Assembly: GCA_019677205.1 (NCBI GenBank)
Contig: JAAMXY010000047.1
Coordinates: forward strand, 1 to 64,000
DNA length: 64,000 bases
Direction: 5' to 3'
DNA from: Pinguiococcus pyrenoidosus
Taxonomy: Eukaryota; Sar; Pinguiophyceae; Pinguiochrysidales; Pinguiochrysidaceae
Numbering within the stretch: position 1 is the first letter of the stretch; each line of letters begins with the position of its first letter. The notes under the pieces are model-generated. The model was not told the DNA's origin. It ran no database searches and saw nothing but the letters and a program-made list of their open reading frames with translations. A program made the position numbers and the translations under genes. Shown one piece after another: positions 13,000 through 22,256 of the stretch.

Positions 13000-14090
13000 A
13001 TGCGACTGCGACCGTTCGCCCTGCTTTCGCTGTGTCTCGGCGCCAATGCTGCCATTTCCGCCTCGATCACGGCGGCGCAGGGCATCCAGGTGCAAGCGGA
13101 CACCACTCCAAAGTCCAACGTGCTGAGCACGCTGCCGCCCATCGCCTTGGCAGCGCTTTGCACCGCGACGATCATGTATCCCGTGGATCTGGTGCGCGCG
13201 CTGAAGATGGCGTCTGTGACTGCTGGCAAGTCGGAGACCACCATGCAGCTGCTGAAGAGCTTCCGCGCCACGCATGGCCTGCAAGGCTTCTTCACGCAAG
13301 GGTTGGCGCCGGAGGTGGCCCGAGCGGCGTGGATGAGGGCCCTCAAGTTCTTCTTGTTCCCGGTGACTCACGAGATGGTCGCCGGAGTGCCGCCTAGCCA
13401 GGGCAACGCCGCCAGCAAGGCCATCGCGAGTGTGGTGGCCAGCATCCCAGAGAGCATCACCATCATGCCCCTGGAAATCTCCAAGATTTGCCTGCAGCTG
13501 GACAAGGCCAACATGTTCAAGAACAGCATGTTCCTGGCGCTCAAGGACACGGTGCAGCGCTGCGGGCCGTCCGCGCTCTTCACGGGCTTCGTTGGCGTGC
13601 AGTACCGGCAGGCGGCGTGGACGGCGGGCTACTTTGTATCCATAGACTTCTTCCGGCGCCATGCCAGGACGGCGCTCGATACCGTGGGGCTGAAGGGGAA
13701 GGCCAACGAGCTGGCGGATCTGATGGGCGGATTCTGCGCCGGCGTCTTCGGAGCGTGCTTCAACACCCCTGGAGACGTCATTCGCACGAACGTGCAGAAG
13801 GCGGTGCTCATGAAGAGCGGCGAATGCGGATTGCCAAGCCTCATGAGCGGGCCGCGGAACTTTGTAGCCTTCGGCAACAAGGTGGTCCAAGCGCGGGGAG
13901 TTGGGGGACTCTACGCAGGATTTGGATTCAAGGTGCGTTTTCGGAACGTACAGAACTTTCGCCAGCAGCTTTCAGACCAAAAGCTCAACGGGCGGCATCA
14001 TCGCAGGCGCTCCATCTTGGAGGAAGCGGAGCTCTCATGGCAGTGTTGGTGCCGAAGTTCAAGAGGCTCCTCCGCGTCGACTATGAGTAG
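13000..14090 (+). CDS. mitochondrial carrier family (SLC25) protein with signal-peptide-like N-terminus
   Basis: Exons 13000-13932 and 14007-14090 joined across a 74-nt GT-AG intron; 338 aa. Three carrier repeats are visible, each with the family signature after helix 1: YPVDLVRALK, MPLEISKICLQ and TPGDVIRTNVQ (P-x-[DE]-x-x-[KR]). The glycine-rich turn GLYAGFGFK is in the last repeat. Carriers exchange metabolites across the inner mitochondrial membrane, but some work in plastids or peroxisomes. Here the N-terminus (MRLRPFALLSLCLGANAAIS) is hydrophobic and resembles a signal peptide, unlike typical carriers, which have none. This could mean plastid-envelope targeting. Substrate contact residues do not match a single transporter clearly enough for me to name a substrate. 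Confidence 0.88.
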
Positions 14091-14408
14091 GCGAGAACAT
14101 CCGGCGGTTGATGGGTGTAGACGGCTCGGCGAAAAAGGGACGGTAAGAAGGCCCCTCCGCCTTCACGTGCTTCTGCAAAGAGCACGTCGACGTGCGAGAG
14201 CTACTTTCGTTAGAGATCAACGCCGTATGAATCTCTGTCAAGACGATGATGTAGAGGAAAAGAAAAGCATCGTCTTCTTGTTTGGCAATGCACGTCCCCG
14301 ATGCTGGCCAGAGAGGCTGGATCGTCGGAAAGTTTGACGTGGCCTCTTCTAGCTGTTGGTAGTGCTGATGGCCAATCCCGTCAAAGTGGCGTGAATGGGC
14401 TGTCCAGC
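14091..14408. other. convergent intergenic region
   Basis: 318 bp between the carrier and thioesterase stops. No gene, repeat or structured RNA that I can support. Confidence 0.4.
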
Positions 14409-15205
14409 CTAATCCTTGGAAGACGGCGGATTCGCTTGCCTCGGTACCACGAAAAGAGCTTCCGCGTCCGAGAAAAGCGTCTCACCGTCAAGTGACGTGA
14501 GCTCTCCCTGCAAGTAGCACTTGCGCCCCTCCTTCTTCGTCAAGGAGCACCGGAGCTGCACATCGCCTTGCACGAAGGCGAGCGGCTTCCGATAGTTGAC
14601 GTGCAAGTACGCGGTGAAGCCCTTGGAGTGTCCCCTGCGACGCAGTTGCCATGAGCCTCCCTGACCACATCCGCATGAGCAAGTCAATCGGCCATCCTAC
14701 ATGTTGAAGAAGCACCAGCCGAAGCAGTTGTCGAACAAGAGAGCCGCAATGCCGCCGTGCACGATGCCTGGCAATCCCACGCAGCGGTGGCCGAAGCGCA
14801 AAATGGCCACCAGCTCCTTGGAGATGGGGTTGAAGTAGATCTCATGGCGCTGCAGGCCGCCAGCTACATTTCTCAGCGTGTCGTGCACCACATTGTTCTC
14901 CACCAGTGACGTCTGGCGGAACATATTGCCGTCAGGACCGAGGAACTGCAATGTTCCACCACGCAGAGGCCTACCCGCGCCTCCAGGAACTCCTCGTCGA
15001 TGCGCACAAAGCCCTCCTCCTGCAGAGACGCCGACAGAGACGCCGCATCCACCACCGGAGACACCTCCGCGGGCTGCGCGGCCTCCAAGGACGCCGGGGG
15101 CAAGGCCACAGCCGCCGCCGCTGCGGACACCGCCGCCAGCCGAGTCGCTGGCAGTAGGCTGCCAGCGACCCTCAGGCCTCGGAAGGCGCGAAAGAAGCCC
15201 CTCAT
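14409..15205 (-). CDS. PaaI/THEM4-type hotdog thioesterase, three exons with a 29-nt intron
   Basis: Exons 14975-15205 (ATG at 15205), 14701-14945 and 14409-14634; introns 29 nt (14946-14974) and 66 nt (14635-14700), both GT-AG; 233 aa. The hotdog fold signature is LPGIVHGGIAALLFDNCFGW (HGG followed by the catalytic acidic residue), then the second-strand block TAYLHVNYRKPL and the terminal ALFVV strand. This matches acyl-CoA thioesterases of the THEM4/PaaI group, which hydrolyse acyl-CoA. The N-terminus is Arg/Ala-rich and amphipathic (MRGFFRAFRGLRVAG), typical of a mitochondrial presequence. Splicing of the tiny intron is required to join this presequence to the domain in frame, which is the evidence for it. 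Confidence 0.85.
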
Positions 15206-15654
15206 GAGACCAGTGGCGCGGAATCCGCCGGAAAATGCGGCGCTGTTGCTGACGATTTCGTCTCTGTCCGCATGTGCTCCGGACGATTTCGATCGGGAGA
15301 CTCCGAAGTGAGGAAACTCGGGGGGCAACGGGGGATCGTTCCGGGATCGTCCATGCGGCCTGCGGCCTGCGGCCTGTGAATGGAGAAAGGGAGGATTGCA
15401 TGCTGCCAAAAAAAGGTCTGCCAAAACAGGCCAGCCATCCTCTGCTGGCGTTTCTGGACGGAAGGGACTTGGCAGGTGAAAGCAGCGGAGAGGAAGCGCT
15501 GGTACATCACATCGCAATGCTGTGCCCTGAAGCGCCGGCGTTTGGGGGAGTGTGCGGCAACAACAAAGGCGGCGGCGACGGCGGCGAGAAAAATGACGTG
15601 TAGAGATCCGCGGAGAGTGAGGGGCCATAGAGCGAAGCGAGACCGGTAGCGAAG
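15206..15654. other. divergent intergenic region
   Basis: 449 bp between the thioesterase (-) and the following small gene (+). Overlapping frames on both strands give no domain. No repeats apart from a short GCGGCCT triplication near 15356. Confidence 0.4.
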
Positions 15655-16338
15655 ATGCAGAAGCATCCGAACGGGTACGGCATCAGCACGTCGGTTCTGA
15701 GCGCAAGCCACATCGGTCAGTACGACCACTCGAGTGCGAAGCGGAGGAAGCAGATGCAGGAGCTGCAGAAGCACCTTGATCGGGAGAGACTGCTCCAAGC
15801 GCACGTGCTGTCCACCTTGCATCCCTTTCGCAAGAGTCTTCATCGGCAGAAGTTCTACCCGGCCACGCTGCAAAAGTTGCAAGCATCGAAGATGCAACGG
15901 GACCCTGCGCTCGAGCAGAAGGGTACGCAGATCTCCAAGCCGTTCCCAAGGGTCGCAGCAGAAGGCGCCCCATCCTGACAAGCTTTGGAACGCTCATGAA
16001 ACGCCATAGGCGTCATCGTCAACGAAAAGCATCGCATGCTGCACGACATGGCGCCAGACACTCTGCAGAAGCTTCGGAAGGAGGCATCACTGAATCGGGA
16101 CAAGGTGGGCTTTTCAAGAAAGGATACGTCTTCATCACAGCCCTGGGCTCAACACCAAGAACCCCTTGCATGATCCAGCTGGAATGGAATCGGCATTGCG
16201 GACTGCGGAGCGAGGTCAACGGGATTCTGACGGGCAGAGGGAAGCTGGACTTGCGTCCCATGCTGTACCCGGTCGGCGCCAGCCACCAGCAGATTCTCGT
16301 TCTTGAGAAGAAGTCGCACAGCACCAATCCGGAGGTAG
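15655..16338 (+). CDS. small unknown protein, partial gene model
   Basis: Exon 1 is 15655-15922 (ATG at 15655), exon 2 is 16010-16104, and a third exon probably ends at 16338; the introns are GT-AG. The joined N-terminal part is about 121 aa, polar and helical (SSAKRRKQMQELQKHLDRER), with HPFRKSLHRQKFYPATLQKL afterwards. The likely third exon encodes KLDLRPMLYPVGASHQQILV. I do not recognise a family. The 3' end is unresolved because several splice choices remain beyond 16338. The start is supported by clean reading frame continuity across the first intron. Confidence 0.5.
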
Positions 16339-17128
16339 GCTTTCAGCCCCGCTCTTCAAGCTCTCGTGAAGGATCGCAATGACTTCCTCGATGCGATCTC
16401 CATTTCTTTCTTTCCCCATTCCCCCACGGCTCTTCTCAGGTGCTGCCTCCTCGGGTTCCGAAGCCGCCAAGGAGATGGATGGGGGAGCAGGTTGGGTGGC
16501 AGGACGTCTAGGAGGACGAAGGCACACAAAAAGAGAAGCTTGACTTGCTCTCTTCGGATGTTCTCCTGGCCCAAACAGCTCCACCACTTGCGGAGACGTG
16601 GCCCAACAGGAGGCTTGCCTTGAAGCGACTAAAGTGTACACCGTGTCTTCGTGCATGGCCGTCATTCAGGTCTATCCGTTTCCGGGACGACACTTCCACC
16701 CATTCGCATACTACTTCTTTCCTCAACCTATCTCCGTCCATAGCGCCTTTGACGTGGCCAAAGGCAGGCAGGTGCGCTACACAACTCGGACCTCGCGACA
16801 CCGCGCCGCACCACACCGCACCACACCACACCACATCACACCGCACCACAGCGCACCACAGCACACCACAGCGCACCGTACAGCATACTGAACACGCCAC
16901 GCCATTCCACCGCGCGAAGTAGACCCATTGTAGCGAATCGTGGACAAGGGCGTTTGCCCCTCGGCCTCCACGCTTCGCCGCATGAGTTTGGTCTCCGCTT
17001 GGGTTCGTCTCCATACCCGGGCGAAATGCACCCACCACACTTCTGAAGAGTCAACATACTGAGACAGAAGCAACACCGTTGCAGACATGAACGCACTCGA
17101 AGAAGCATGCAGGCTTGCAAGCGAGCAT
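16339..17128. other. unresolved region with CACCA-rich repeat
   Basis: May hold further exons or the 3' UTR of the upstream + gene and the 3' flank of KCS. No domain was recognised. A low-complexity ACCACA tract lies at 16796-16878. Confidence 0.4.
16796..16878. repeat. low-complexity CACCA/GCACCACA repeat
   Basis: Degenerate tandem units of CACCACAC, CACCACAG and GCACCACA run for about 80 bp. Purely a simple repeat; not coding by any evidence I can see. Confidence 0.85.
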
Positions 17129-19142
17129 CTACTCCTCGTCTGCAAGAGGGTTGCCGTGCGTGTGCCGAGGTCGGAGGCAGATCCACACGGCCGAGTTGCA
17201 CTTGAATCCAGAGCCAAATGCCAGCTGCAGGATTCGCTGACCCCTCCGCAGCTCTTGATTCAGCTCCATGAATCGAAGCTCGTACCAGATGCTGCTACTG
17301 CTGGTGTTCCCGTAGTGGTACAGCGCCTGGCGGGACGCCTTCAGATGGGCGGGGGTCAGCTTGAGGTTCTTCTCGATGCCGTCCAAGACTCGCCTGCCGC
17401 CGGCGTGGAGGCAGAAGTGGTCAATCCCGGTCTTGAAGTCTGGAATGTAGATCTTCAGGGATCCCAGCGCCTCCTTCCAAGCGCTGGGCAGCATCTTCGA
17501 CAGCTTCTTGGCAACTATGCTGAAGGCAACCTTGGCCTGCTCCGTGTACGGCAGCACCTTGGGGCCGAGGGTGGTGAGGTTCTTCTCCATGCACTTGCCC
17601 GCGACCTCTACGATTTGCTTGCTTAGTCGGACCCCGTGATTCCCCTCGTCGTCTTCGCACTCAAAGACCGCCTCGTATCCGTCCTTGTTGATGCTCTTGG
17701 TCAGCACCGTGTGCAGGAGCATGAAGCGCGCGCGGAGAGCATCCCCCCACCGGTTGCTAAGAATCATGGCAGCGCCTCCGCAGCGGAAGAGCGTGTTCTG
17801 CACCAGCATGGACCGCTGATTCCCGTGATACAAGTTCTGCGTGAGGTTCTCCGTGCTCACGACGAGCGCGACGCTGTTGGGCCTCGCCTTGAGGAGCCGC
17901 TTGGCGAGGTCCACGGAGATGATGCTTGCACTGCAGCCCATGCCGGAGAGGTTGAACGTGAGCACGTCCTCGCGGAAGCCAAACTTGTTCGCAACGATGG
18001 CGCACAGGCTGGGAGTCGGCGAGAAGAGAGAGCAGTTGATGACGAGAATGTCGACGTCGCGGGGCTTGACGCCCGTCTTCTTCAGTACGTCCTCCACGCA
18101 GTCGCAGATGACCGTCTCGCTCTCTTCCCGCGCGCTCTCCACGCTCTGGGTGGACACACCTCCGGGCTGCAGGAGGGCGACGATGTCAGGCGGCCAGGCG
18201 GTGGCCGGTCCGGTGCCCGAGTTCGAGAGGATGCGCGCCATGAAGTCGATGGACTCCTGCGTGAAGCAGCCTTTCGCCTTCATCATCTGCATGATCTGCT
18301 CGTGATTCACCCGCCAGCTCTGAAAGAGGTCCGCAGACAAAGAAGACCACCATCAGCCACTCGTCCCAAGGTCACGCCAGGCCTTTGGGCCAAGTCGCCG
18401 GACGTACCGCGGGGGGGTTCCAGCAGGAGAAGTCCAGCAGGTAGATGGGCATGCCAATCCTCATGTAGAGGTAGACTGCAACAAACACCACACCGATCGT
18501 CTTCCAGCTGAGGTCCAGCGCAACATCCTTCACGTCGCCCAGGTTCTCCACCATGAGCTTGAGCTCGTCGACATGGTTGAAGCCGTCGTAGGCGACTTGC
18601 GCGGACAGCACCACAACCAGCAGGCTCAGCAGGTAGGGGAAAATGGTGGACAGCACGTGCCAGGTGTTGACCACCTGAATGAAGCTATCCGCCTTCGCCT
18701 GTGGGAGGTCCCAAGATGCATCAGCCCGCGTCCGAAGCTTCAAGGGCCCTTTCCGCGGACTTCTATTTCAAGATACCCAACGACCAACTGCAACAGTTGC
18801 CCCCCGGCCCACTCCCACAGCTCTCCACATCCGTCGGCAACTTGCGATCGGCTCGAAGTCCCATCTCGAGACAATCCTGCCAGATCTGGGCAGCAGAGGT
18901 GCCTTTTCCGCCGAGTTGAATCGGCGTTCCAGAGGTTTCCGCAAGTGGAGCCGCACCCTTTTCAAACCTGCTCCCGTCCCTTCGCCTGCCTTGCTCTGGC
19001 GCACGCTTGCAGAGGCGCCCTCTGGAGCGGAACGAAAGAGAAGCCAGGCACGTACCGTGTAGGTTTCCTTCGGCAGGCCGAGATCCTGCGGTTCGACGGC
19101 TGCCTTGGCTTCAGCCGCCCTGTCACGGCTTTGTTCGCCCAT
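17129..19142 (-). CDS. 3-ketoacyl-CoA synthase (FAE1/KCS type), three exons
   Basis: Exons 19056-19142 (ATG at 19142), 18408-18698 and 17129-18319, joined across 357-nt and 88-nt GT-AG introns; 522 aa. Condenses malonyl-CoA with long-chain acyl-CoA, the first step of very-long-chain fatty acid elongation at the ER. Two N-terminal membrane helices (WHVLSTIFPYLLSLL and WKTIGVVFVAVYLYM) precede the DFSCWNPP block typical of plant-type KCS. The catalytic triad is present: Cys in NLSGMGCSAS, His in FCLHAGGRRVLD and Asn in HYGNTSSSSIWYEL. The FSPTPSLCAIV block also matches. The length fits the family (about 490-530 aa). Distinct from the ELO elongases used by animals and many protists. Exon 1 is mostly polar and its assignment rests on frame and splice sites. 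Confidence 0.92.
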
Positions 19143-19349
19143 GACACGCTTTGGTGCGCTACGAGTCGCCTCGCGATGCGCTTAGAAGACCTTCGCAGGA
19201 GTAGGAAAGGGGCCAAGGCAACGGCGGGCGCTGCTGATCTGGGGGAGCGGGACGGAGCGGGGAGTGTGTGGCGCTCAGGCGAAGCGACAAAAGCAACGTG
19301 GACGCGCGCACATTCGATTGGGCCGCGTTTCCTTCCAAAGTTTCTGTCG

Positions 19350-19615
19350 CAATTGTTTGGCGGGCATTGGATTGGATGAAATCTACACCGCCAGCGCCCA
19401 TTGGCTCGCGTGGCCAAGCCAAAAGATGACAAGCGACTCCGGCTGCGTTGCAGTCACCCAATGGAGCAGTGCTTGGGCGAAGTTCAGCCGTGGAGTGGCC
19501 GTTACATTTCGGAATACCTCTATCGACCAATCGAAAGGCGTAGAAAAATCCACGTTCGCCCAGTGGATCGCCCCGTCGAAGATCCTCGCACCAAGGATTG
19601 GACAGCCGCACCGAA
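19350..19615. promoter_or_regulatory. cluster of CCAAT boxes and an E2F-like site
   Basis: ATTGG or CCAAT occurs repeatedly (near 19365, 19370, 19400, 19458, 19526 and 19598), and TTTGGCGGG at about 19357-19365 fits the E2F/DP consensus. This lies 200-450 bp upstream of the KCS start. CCAAT boxes bind NF-Y in eukaryotes. The grouping is visible; function is inferred only. Confidence 0.35.
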
Positions 19616-19803
19616 ACTCCACTGAACTTGTCCAATCTCGGCGAAGCACGGCCATCTTCGATTCCCTTGACGTGTCAGCAGCAATTTTTACCCCACACGG
19701 TTTTGCTGTTTTTTTGCTCTTTCCCCGTTTCCCTTAGAACTTCTAAATTTTTGAAATTTTGAACTTTTGGATGTTGTTGTTTTCATTTCATCTCCTCCGA
19801 AGC

Positions 19804-20093
19804 CTCTGGACAAGGGGCATTACACTGGGGTGCACTTTTTGGTACTTGTGTACTCCTTGTGGTCTAGTTAGATCCGTTCCGCCACCTTTTGGGCATAGAA
19901 AATGGCTGAATTCGATGGATAGTGCCGAAACTAGCACAGACAAGCCCGCGCTGAAAATGGAGACTCCTCATTGGATGTATTCCTATTTTGGTGGGGAACC
20001 ATGCCCAAAAAGTGGCGGAACGGATCTAACCAGCCCGCCAGGAGTACAGTAGTACCAAAAAGTGCACCCCAGTGTAATGCCCCTTGCTCTGGA
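19804..20093. mobile_element. MITE, hAT-like, 276 bp with ~85-bp inverted repeats and 7-bp TSD
   Basis: The element spans 19811-20086. Its left end begins CAAGGGGCATTACACTGGGG and the right end is the exact reverse complement; the first ~36 bases match perfectly, and similarity continues imperfectly for about 85 bp, including TTAGATCCGTTCCGCCAC. It is flanked by CTCTGGA at 19804-19810 and again at 20087-20093, a 7-bp target site duplication (an 8-bp version differs only at the last base and fits the hAT nTnnnnAn pattern). The internal ~100 bp shows no coding capacity. It is a non-autonomous DNA transposon, probably hAT-like by TIR and TSD, though the superfamily is not certain. Confidence 0.88.
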
Positions 20094-20360
20094 GCGATCT
20101 TCTTTGGAATCCAGGTCGAAATGGTGTTCAAAGACAAAGCAAAGACAACTCCCAAACTCCCGACAACTGAACCTGAACTCCTGATCGATAACTTCTTATC
20201 TTCAAGATTCTATAAATTAAATTTCAAAATATTTCAGATGTTCATATCCATGGTCTCATGTTCTGACATTCTGATGTTTTCAAGGTTCGGAAACACGCGA
20301 AGATCTCATCTTCTGCGGCGCCAACAACCGCGAACGATTGCTGAGGAATGAACCGCCAAA

Positions 20361-21233
20361 ATGGCTGAATCCTCGGATGCCATGGCGGAGACGGAGCGCC
20401 AGGTCAGCGAGGCCGAGGACGAGTGGATGCGCGAGCTGCACGAGCGCCGCGATGAAGAGATGCGCCTATCCAAAGCGCTTCATCAGCAGCACAAGAAGCA
20501 GAGAGCGACATTGAGCAGGTCTCGTCTGTCTCCTCTTGGTTCTTATTGGCCCTTGTTTTCTACACTCTTGGTGTATGTCCTCACAGCACAAGTCAAGAGC
20601 TGATCTGGAGAACACCACAGGAGAGCGGAAAATGCCAAGAAGTTCGCGAAGGACATGGAAGATGAGCGACGGCGGCTCGAGGGGCAGAAGCGGAGCCAGT
20701 TGCGAAGGTGCGTAGCTCCGCAATAGACGCGATCTTTGCCTCGCTCGGCCGCGCGTGGCACCGGCATCTTCAGGATTTTGGAGAGGTTTCTGGTGCCGAA
20801 CCAGAATCGGGTCTGCATATCGTGGAGATGCGAGATGTCTAAAGAACGGAAGTGGTGGACCAAGCTTGACAGAGCGCTTGTGTTCAGCGTAGAGTCCTTC
20901 TCCGCGGTCTCGTTCTGACACCTCATCTTGAACTTCTCGTGGAAAAGGCGGCGTAACATGTTGAACACGCTGGCCGCCACGCTGGTCCTTGCGAACTTGA
21001 CGGCCTTCGTGCTGGCGATGCTCGTCTATGCATATGTCTCCTTGGTCGCCGCGGTGGTCGTCTTCTTCCCTGCCGCCTTCGCCATCACCGGAATCTCCTG
21101 CTCGAGATACTTTCGGGGACTCTCCCTGAAGAAAGACCGCCCGACGGACTGGTCGCTCGCAGCCTTTAAGGACCAGTGTGTGCTCAGCGCCAGAGGAGAT
21201 CCAGCAGCGTTCCTGCCCTGGTTGACCGGCTGA
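20361..21233 (+). CDS. small two-TM membrane protein with charged N-terminal coiled coil
   Basis: Exons 20361-20518, 20621-20707 and 20948-21233 with GT-AG introns; the frame closes at 176 aa. The N-terminal half is highly charged and helical (EAEDEWMRELHERRDEEMRL, then KKFAKDMEDERRRLEGQKRS), predicted coiled coil. The C-terminal half has two adjacent hydrophobic helices (TLVLANLTAFVLAMLVYAY and SLVAAVVVFFPAAFAITGI) followed by a short tail. I do not recognise the family. It may be a membrane-anchored adaptor. Support comes from frame continuity through both introns and the composition. Confidence 0.65.
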
Positions 21234-22256
21234 ACGTATTCCAGGAAAATGCTGCCGCTGTGCTTCCCAAAGGCTTGGAACAGGACAGGCATCATCCGAA
21301 CGCGGAATCGACAAGCTCCTTCGTAATGGAAGAGAAGCCGCAGGCTGCCGCCAGCAAAGTGAAGGCGACAATGCAAATGATTCAACCGCTCGTGAAGGGA
21401 CCCCACCGGAGCCGAATTCTCCACGAGAACTCCAAGCAGGGCCGCGCCAATGGCCTCGTCGAAGCTATAGAGACTTGACGAGAAGAAACTAGATTGCTTT
21501 GTTTTCTCTTCCGCTTCCGCATCGTTTTGAATCTATCACCAGCGTGACGATCGTACATCGAGGTGAGTGTTGACCACCAGACTTTGGGATCCACTTGCTG
21601 ACTTGCCAGCACGTTCAGCTCCGATCCAAACTAGTTTTTCCCTCTTCCGCGACTTTCCGACTGATGCATCCTCTCGGGATACGTCTTGCACAGCAAGGCG
21701 GCGAAAGATGCCCCTTAGGCCTCGGCTTCCGCCGAGCATCGCATTCCGAATCCCTGGCCACACCATGCCTTCTTGCGGCCCACTTCGCTACCGGTGCACG
21801 ATAGGCTCTTGTCCCTGCAGTTTCTAGTCCATCTACAAACGCGACGTACTTCGAAGCAGGAGAGCAGCACAGTGCAAGCTAGTGCTAGAAGAGGAAGAAC
21901 AACAACAACAACAACAACAACAAGAAACAACAACAGCAATGCTTAGTGCTAGTGCTAGGATCGAGTCGCGTGACGCAGGGCCTCATATGTTGCCTCTGAC
22001 CACGGCGGAACCTTCATGGCACCATACTTAGGTAAGATACGCAAGAAACTGAAAAGTTCCAGGTACATAGGGCTCCATTCAGAACGGACGAATGGGATGG
22101 GAGCGCCGTGCCCGCTACACCTCCATGCCACAGGAGAGTTTCAGGCTCTGCAGAGTCGCGAGCAGAAGTCCAGGGAGGAAATTCAAAGTTCTTGCACCAG
22201 GCGTCGCCCTGCAGTGACGAGCGCGCACACTCGCCGCCCCCAGTTCTCCACTTTCA
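21234..22256. other. intergenic region
   Basis: About 1 kb. Contains a CAA-rich microsatellite (21898-21936) and repeated GCTAGTGCTAG units near 21880-21955. No gene is supported. Confidence 0.45.
21898..21936. repeat. (CAA)n microsatellite
   Basis: About nine perfect AAC units followed by interrupted CAA units. Confidence 0.9.

Larger units (their letters stand above)
19143..20360. other. divergent intergenic region containing a MITE
   Basis: About 1.2 kb between KCS (-) and the two-TM protein (+). The KCS-proximal part has clustered CCAAT/ATTGG motifs and a TTTGGCGGG motif; the centre holds a 276-bp MITE; the remainder is AT-richer than the flanking genes. Confidence 0.6.

Noticed and set aside
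19971-20351. 126-aa + strand frame starting MDVFLFW
   Set aside because: Its first part is the right inverted repeat of the MITE; no domain and no splice support.
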